From: Candidatus Desulfopertinax cowenii
GTDB taxonomy: Bacteria; Bacillota; Desulfotomaculia; Desulfotomaculales; Desulforudaceae
Length of the DNA stretch: 64,000 nucleotides
Reading direction: 5' to 3'
NCBI GenBank assembly: GCA_001899445.1
Contig: MPOA01000001.1
Span: 84,564 to 148,563, forward strand
Position numbers and translations under genes: made by a program. Shown piece after piece: positions 62,155 to 64,000 of the stretch. How positions within the stretch are numbered: position 1 is the stretch's first letter; the number at the start of each line of letters is the position of its first letter. The notes beneath the pieces were generated by a model. That model saw only the letters and a list, made by a program, of their open reading frames with translations, ran no database searches and was not told where the DNA came from.

Positions 62155-63370
62155 GTGCTGTATCACCCGTTGGCCAGGCGACCCCGTTCTCTTCCTGCGC
62201 CACGGTACGCCGGTAAAAGTCGAGCGTATTCTCGACCATGATCGCGCTCGCGAACCGCTCCCGCACCCGCCGGAGGCCATTGGCGGCGAGTCGGGCAGCT
62301 TCATCGGGGTTTTCCAGTATAAAGAGGGAACGTTCGGCCAAAGCCCTGTGGTCCCGCGGAGGCACCACGAAGCCGCTGAAGCCGTCCTCGATCACCTCGG
62401 GCATACCCCCGGACCGGGTCACCACAATGGGAGTGCCCGAAGCCATTGCTTCCAGCATCGCCAGGCCGAAGGGCTCTTCAAAGATGGACGGGTATACGGC
62501 CAGGTCGGCCACCCGGTACACGTCCGCAATTTCGTCCCAGGGGAAAAACTTGATCAACACGTCGTTTTCTAGTCCCAGTTCCCGGATCAACGTGTTGACC
62601 AGGCGTATCTCCCGGTTCTGGTAACTGCCCCAGTCCACCGTCTCTCTGGTGCCGGCCAGCACCAGGTACGCCTCAGGCAACCGTTCGCGTATCCGGGCAA
62701 AGGCCTTGACCACTACATCCGAACCCTTGGCCAGGGACATCCGGGCCGGGTGAAACACCACCCGGCGGCCCCGAAGCGCGGGGTAGCGGGCCAAAATTCG
62801 TTTCCGCTCCGCCTCCCCGACCGGTGCAAACCGCTCCAATTCAATGCCGTGGTGGATCGTTTTCACCCGGTGTGCGGGATAACCGCTGCGAACCATTTCC
62901 CTTTTGATGAAGTGACTAACCGCGATCACCGCGTCCCAGGCAGTACGCAACTGCAGCATCTCGTCCCACAATTCGTCATTCCAGACGTTGTGCGCTGTCA
63001 GCACCAGCGGAACATTTTCCCGGCGACTAACCATAGCCAGTACCCGGGCGTGGACCGGACTGAAATAGTGCATATTGTGGGCGTGGATAATGTCCGGTTG
63101 GCTCAGCCTGATGAACGCGGTAAGTTCATCCCGGATGTCCCCGGCCAACTCCTGGATCCTTTCCAGCGACCCCAACGCGTTAAGATCCATCAACGGGGTC
63201 CGGGTAACCGTCATCCCCCCCCAAACCAGCGTCTCCCGGCCATTCACCGACCCGGTTAACAGGTTCACGGTACAGCCCCGGTCCACCAGTCCGGGACCCA
63301 GCATCATCAGGTGGGTCTCCACCCCGCCGATAATCGGTGGAAAGCCCCAGTGCAACATTGCAATACGCAT
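62147..63370 (-). CDS. GT4-family glycosyltransferase
   Basis: 407 residues; AAGGAGG lies before ATG 63370. GT-B fold: N-terminal GFPPIIGGVETHLMMLGPGL, acceptor-side HAHNMHYFSPVHARV, and the donor-side ExFGLAMLEAMASGTPIVVTRSGGMPEVIEDG motif near residue 300. It transfers a sugar from a nucleotide donor; pairing with a debranching-type enzyme suggests storage-sugar or glucan metabolism, with synthesis of mannosylglucosylglycerate-like or glycogen-like products as possibilities I cannot separate. Confidence 0.88.
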   Translation of the reverse strand: MRIAMLHWGFPPIIGGVETHLMMLGPGLVDRGCTVNLLTGSVNGRETLVWGGMTVTRTPLMDLNALGSLERIQELAGDIRDELTAFIRLSQPDIIHAHNMHYFSPVHARVLAMVSRRENVPLVLTAHNVWNDELWDEMLQLRTAWDAVIAVSHFIKREMVRSGYPAHRVKTIHHGIELERFAPVGEAERKRILARYPALRGRRVVFHPARMSLAKGSDVVVKAFARIRERLPEAYLVLAGTRETVDWGSYQNREIRLVNTLIRELGLENDVLIKFFPWDEIADVYRVADLAVYPSIFEEPFGLAMLEAMASGTPIVVTRSGGMPEVIEDGFSGFVVPPRDHRALAERSLFILENPDEAARLAANGLRRVRERFASAIMVENTLDFYRRTVAQEENGVAWPTGDTAHA

Positions 63371-63919
63371 AGCTAATCCTCCTTCTTAAGTGCCTTCGCC
63401 GTCCTCCGCATACCGTTTGGTCCAGTGCCGCATTGTCTTCTGGAAAATCTGCTCCTGCCTGGTTGAGCTCTGCCTTCGACTGACCTGCCCTATCACGCCG
63501 GCGTTTGCCCCGTCGCCGCTTGGCCAGTACAATGGGATGGGCGGCCGCGGGCCTGCGGTACAAAGACATATTAATACTAATCCGGTTGAAGTGACCATAT
63601 TCTGCCACTTAATTGTACAACTTATATTAATTGGCAGGCAAGACCTTCAAGGTCAAGCCCGAATTTACCTGTAAAATCGTCCTCCTGGCAGATTGCCTTG
63701 CCAAACCTTATTCGATCAAAAAATATCACTGGTCTTGGGCCTAAACCACACCCCGGGATTTTCTGGTGGCCGAGCGCGGTTCCGGCAAAAATGATATAGG
63801 AGAACCTACCCTGACCCTTTTAATCAAATACGCAAATGCGGCCTTCTATAAAAGTTTTTTATTTGCATGATAATAATATGGATGAAATTAATTCCTAATG
63901 GTAAAATGAGTGGAAGGAT
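63371..63919. other. Non-coding region between the glycosyltransferase and selD
   Basis: About 550 bases, A/T-richer toward the right end, with no credible reading frame on either strand. Near 63866-63886 the plus strand reads TTTATTTGCATGATAATAATATGG, which could hold a -10 element for selD, but no -35 box at good spacing is clear. Confidence 0.5.
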
Positions 63920-63922
63920 GTG

Positions 63923-64000
63923 GTGCAGGTGGGAAAGCCCAGGTTAACTTCCTTGACCGTCGGTGGCGGCTGAGCAGCGAAAATAGGGCCGGAGGTTCTG
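63923..64000 (+). CDS. selD: Selenophosphate synthetase SelD, N-terminus with in-frame TGA (Sec)
   Basis: The plus-strand frame reads VQVGKPRLTSLTVGGG, TGA (63971-63973), AAKIGPEVL up to the window edge. RLT...GG-[C/U]-xxKI is the N-terminal active-site signature of SelD, where U or C is the catalytic residue (GAGCGCKI in E. coli). A TGA exactly there indicates selenocysteine. The start is GTG 63923, 63920 or 63929, behind GGAAGG. SelD makes selenophosphate from selenide and ATP for Sec-tRNA. The gene continues beyond the window, and only 27 bases after the TGA are visible, so the SECIS element cannot be judged. Confidence 0.85.

Noticed and set aside
1..64000. CRISPR array, rRNA operon or replication origin
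   Set aside because: No regularly spaced repeats, rRNA-like sequence or DnaA-box cluster was noticed.

Overview
The window comes from a GC-rich, endospore-forming anaerobic Firmicute. The most likely placement is the Desulfotomaculum/Pelotomaculum/Desulforudis-type lineages. This is inferred from gene order and gene families, not from a database search. Supporting signs are spoIVFA/spoIVFB beside the min and mre genes, a lonB-lon-clpX-clpP-tig protease block, a GerM-type lipoprotein, strong Gram-positive Shine-Dalgarno (SD) sequences with many GTG/TTG starts, a 2-hydroxyacyl-CoA dehydratase-like protein, and at the right edge the start of a selenophosphate synthetase with an in-frame TGA (selenocysteine) codon.

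Layout. 1-3.3 kb (minus): a lipoprotein cut by the edge, a small membrane protein, a PHP-family histidinol phosphatase and a MetE-core-like methyltransferase. 3.3-18.8 kb (minus): the conserved cell-shape, division and sporulation block, in transcription order maf, radC, mreB, mreC, mreD, PBP2, a short minC, minD, minE, rodA, spoIVFA, spoIVFB, TIGR03960 radical SAM, TIGR03936, rng, rplU, rpmA. 18.8-34.1 kb (minus except one gene): RidA, a Ca2+/cation antiporter, folC, valS, then lon, lonB, clpX, clpP and tig, with one plus-strand orphan solute-binding protein at 24.8 kb.

34.3-46.2 kb: a tRNA methyltransferase; tRNAs His, Gln, Lys, Leu, Arg and Gly, most with recognisable 17-bp-spaced sigma-A promoters; rdgB, rph, a metallo-beta-lactamase-fold protein, the dehydratase-like protein, murI, a large SH3b/AMIN/amidase_3 cell-wall hydrolase, a GerMN lipoprotein, an L,D-transpeptidase and a conserved protein of unknown role. 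46.3-52.8 kb: an integrated element bounded by a 32-bp direct repeat of the 3' end of tRNA-Arg(CCG). It carries a tyrosine integrase, an excisionase-like protein, Vsr, a putative restriction endonuclease, a cytosine-5 DNA methyltransferase and a probable group II intron with its reverse transcriptase.

52.9-57.5 kb: lactate dehydrogenase and a run of very small, mostly unrecognised genes, including a tandem pair of related helical proteins and a protein with KLPRNK repeats behind a possible terminator-controlled leader. 57.5-64 kb: tRNA-Glu and tRNA-Gln next to gltX, a DNA alkyltransferase, an amylo-alpha-1,6-glucosidase translationally coupled to a GT4 glycosyltransferase, and after about 550 non-coding bases the start of the Sec-containing selD.

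No CRISPR array, rRNA or replication origin was seen.
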